Assembly: GCF_013337185.1 (NCBI RefSeq) | Contig: NZ_SWDE01000002.1 | Span: 124,001 to 188,000 of the forward strand | DNA length: 64,000 nt | Reading direction: 5' to 3' | Source of the DNA: Serratia proteamaculans | GTDB lineage: Bacteria; Pseudomonadota; Gammaproteobacteria; Enterobacterales; Enterobacteriaceae | Part shown: piece after piece, positions 63,060-64,000 of the stretch | How the letters are laid out: each line of letters begins with the position of its first letter | How positions within the stretch are numbered: the stretch's first letter is position 1 | Position numbers and translations under genes: made by a program | The notes under the pieces: generated by a model | Database searches by the model: none | Told to the model about the DNA's origin: nothing | The model's input: the letters and a program-made list of their open reading frames with translations, nothing else

Positions 63060-64000
63060 CGCCGTCCGCACGCCTTTTGGCCGATTGAACGGCACCCTGG
63101 CCAGCGTTCGCGCCGACGACCTGGCCGCCCTGCCGCTCAAAGCGTTGCAGGCACGCCACCCACAACTTGACTGGGCGGCAGTGGACGACGTGCTGCTCGG
63201 CTGTGCCAATCAGGCCGGAGAGGATAACCGCAACGTGGCGCGCATGGCGTTGCTGCTGGCCGGGCTGCCGGTACAGATCCCCGGTTGTACCCTCAACCGC
63301 CTGTGCGGCTCCAGTCTGGACGCCGTGGCAATGGCGGCCCGTGCGATCAAAACCGGCGAAAGTGAACTGATGATCGCCGGCGGCGTAGAAAGCATGTCCC
63401 GGGCCCCTTTCGTGATGGGCAAGGCGGAAAGCGCCTTCAGCAGAATGATGAAACTGGAAGACACCACCATGGGCTGGCGGTTTATCAACCCACAGATGCA
63501 GGCGTTATATGGCGTGGAGTCGATGCCGCAAACCGCCGAAAACGTCGCCCTCAAGTTCGGAATTAACCGCCAGGATCAGGACGCCTTTGCCCTGCGCAGC
63601 CAGCAGCGCACCGGAGCCGCGCAGGAAAGCGGCTTTTTCGCCGAGCAGTTGATTGAAGTCAGCATTGCGCAGAAAAAAGGTGAACCCTTACTGTTCACTA
63701 AGGACGAACACCCGCGCGCCACCACGCTGGAAGCCCTGTCGAAGCTCAAACCGGTGGTTAACCCTCAGGGAACGGTTACCGCCGGTAATGCTTCCGGGCT
63801 GAACGACGGTGCCTGCGCGCTGCTGCTGGCCAGTGAAACCGGGATGACTCGCCACGGCCTGCAACCCATGGCCCGTATTATCGCCAGCGCCGTTACCGGT
63901 ATTGAGCCTTCAATTATGGGCTTTGCCCCGGCTCAAGCGGTACGCAAGGTATTAAAAATTGCCGGGCTGAGCCTCGACCAAATGGACGTGATTGAGCTTA
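63037..64000 (+). CDS. pcaF: 3-Oxoadipyl-CoA thiolase, 5' part
   Basis: Begins at ATG 63037 inside the end of pcaJ (GGAGAA 9 bp upstream) and runs off the window after 321 codons of about 400. Thiolase family: IPAYLCDAVRTPFGRLNGTL, the acyl-binding Cys in TLNRLCGSSLDAVAMAARAI, GGVESMSRAPFV, and NASGLNDGACALLLAS. The C-terminal His/Cys motifs lie beyond the end. It splits 3-oxoadipyl-CoA into succinyl-CoA and acetyl-CoA, the last step of the beta-ketoadipate pathway. Confidence 0.96.
   Translation, partial: MIPAYLCDAVRTPFGRLNGTLASVRADDLAALPLKALQARHPQLDWAAVDDVLLGCANQAGEDNRNVARMALLLAGLPVQIPGCTLNRLCGSSLDAVAMAARAIKTGESELMIAGGVESMSRAPFVMGKAESAFSRMMKLEDTTMGWRFINPQMQALYGVESMPQTAENVALKFGINRQDQDAFALRSQQRTGAAQESGFFAEQLIEVSIAQKKGEPLLFTKDEHPRATTLEALSKLKPVVNPQGTVTAGNASGLNDGACALLLASETGMTRHGLQPMARIIASAVTGIEPSIMGFAPAQAVRKVLKIAGLSLDQMDVIEL

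Noticed and set aside
1-64000. tRNA or rRNA genes
   Set aside because: No cloverleaf with conserved T-arm sequence or rRNA segment was noticed in reading the window.

Overview
The window looks like a chromosome segment of a Serratia species, probably near the S. proteamaculans/liquefaciens/plymuthica group. This rests on the content: a Serratia-type antibacterial type VI secretion (T6SS) locus with a Tae4/Tai4 pair, a full threonine-phosphorylation switch, an EagR-Rhs module, a Tri1-like immunity gene, and enterobacterial flanks (pcp, sbmC, pca genes). No alignment was run, so the species is an inference.

Layout. 1-2160: end of a zinc-free alcohol-dehydrogenase-type oxidoreductase, pcp, and a divergent LysR regulator. 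2161-3270: AT-rich spacer without a convincing gene. 3271-30995: one nearly unbroken plus-strand T6SS cluster (lipoprotein, tssJ-K-L-M, tagF, tssA-B-C, tae4-tai4, hcp, tagH/fha, pppA, an exported accessory gene, tagJ, tssE-F-G-H, ppkA, vgrG). 31037-36203: Rhs module of eagR chaperone, PAAR-Rhs with a RES-type C-terminal toxin, and its small immunity gene, whose C-terminus looks like an Xre/MbcA/ParS antitoxin domain. 36204-46745: an AT-rich array of orphan immunity-like genes, cut-off toxin tails and Rhs core scraps. It includes three Tsi6-family copies (one truncated), a Tri1-like ADP-ribosylglycohydrolase, an Imm74-like gene and several paralogue pairs. 47195-48603: second hcp followed by a gene for an unknown protein with a hydrophobic hairpin, a candidate Hcp-linked effector. 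48698-50043: sbmC and kynA on the minus strand.

50241-57780 is a tightly overlapping minus-strand operon of eight genes (MaoC-like, ornithine-cyclodeaminase-like, HMG-CoA-lyase-type aldolase, acylating aldehyde dehydrogenase, CitE-like, alpha-oxoamine-synthase-like PLP enzyme, JmjC/cupin oxygenase, MFS exporter), facing an M24 peptidase gene across a regulatory gap with two palindromes. It looks like a small-molecule pathway with its own exporter; I do not recognise the product. 59760-60653 holds a probable microcin locus: a double-glycine leader peptide gene and two small membrane proteins. 60669-64000: an IclR regulator (PcaR-like) divergent from pcaI-pcaJ-pcaF of the beta-ketoadipate pathway; pcaF runs off the end.

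How the genes work together. The T6SS builds a contractile needle (TssB/C sheath, Hcp tube, VgrG/PAAR-Rhs tip) on a TssJLM membrane complex and TssKEFG baseplate. ClpV recycles the sheath; PpkA/PppA/FHA/TagF gate firing. Cargo seen here is the Tae4 amidase, the RES-type Rhs toxin and possibly the protein at 47692. The array behind rhs is best read as the fossil and living record of earlier Rhs tip exchanges, keeping immunity to toxins that siblings may still carry. The microcin locus and the unknown pathway would add further competition functions; that is inference.
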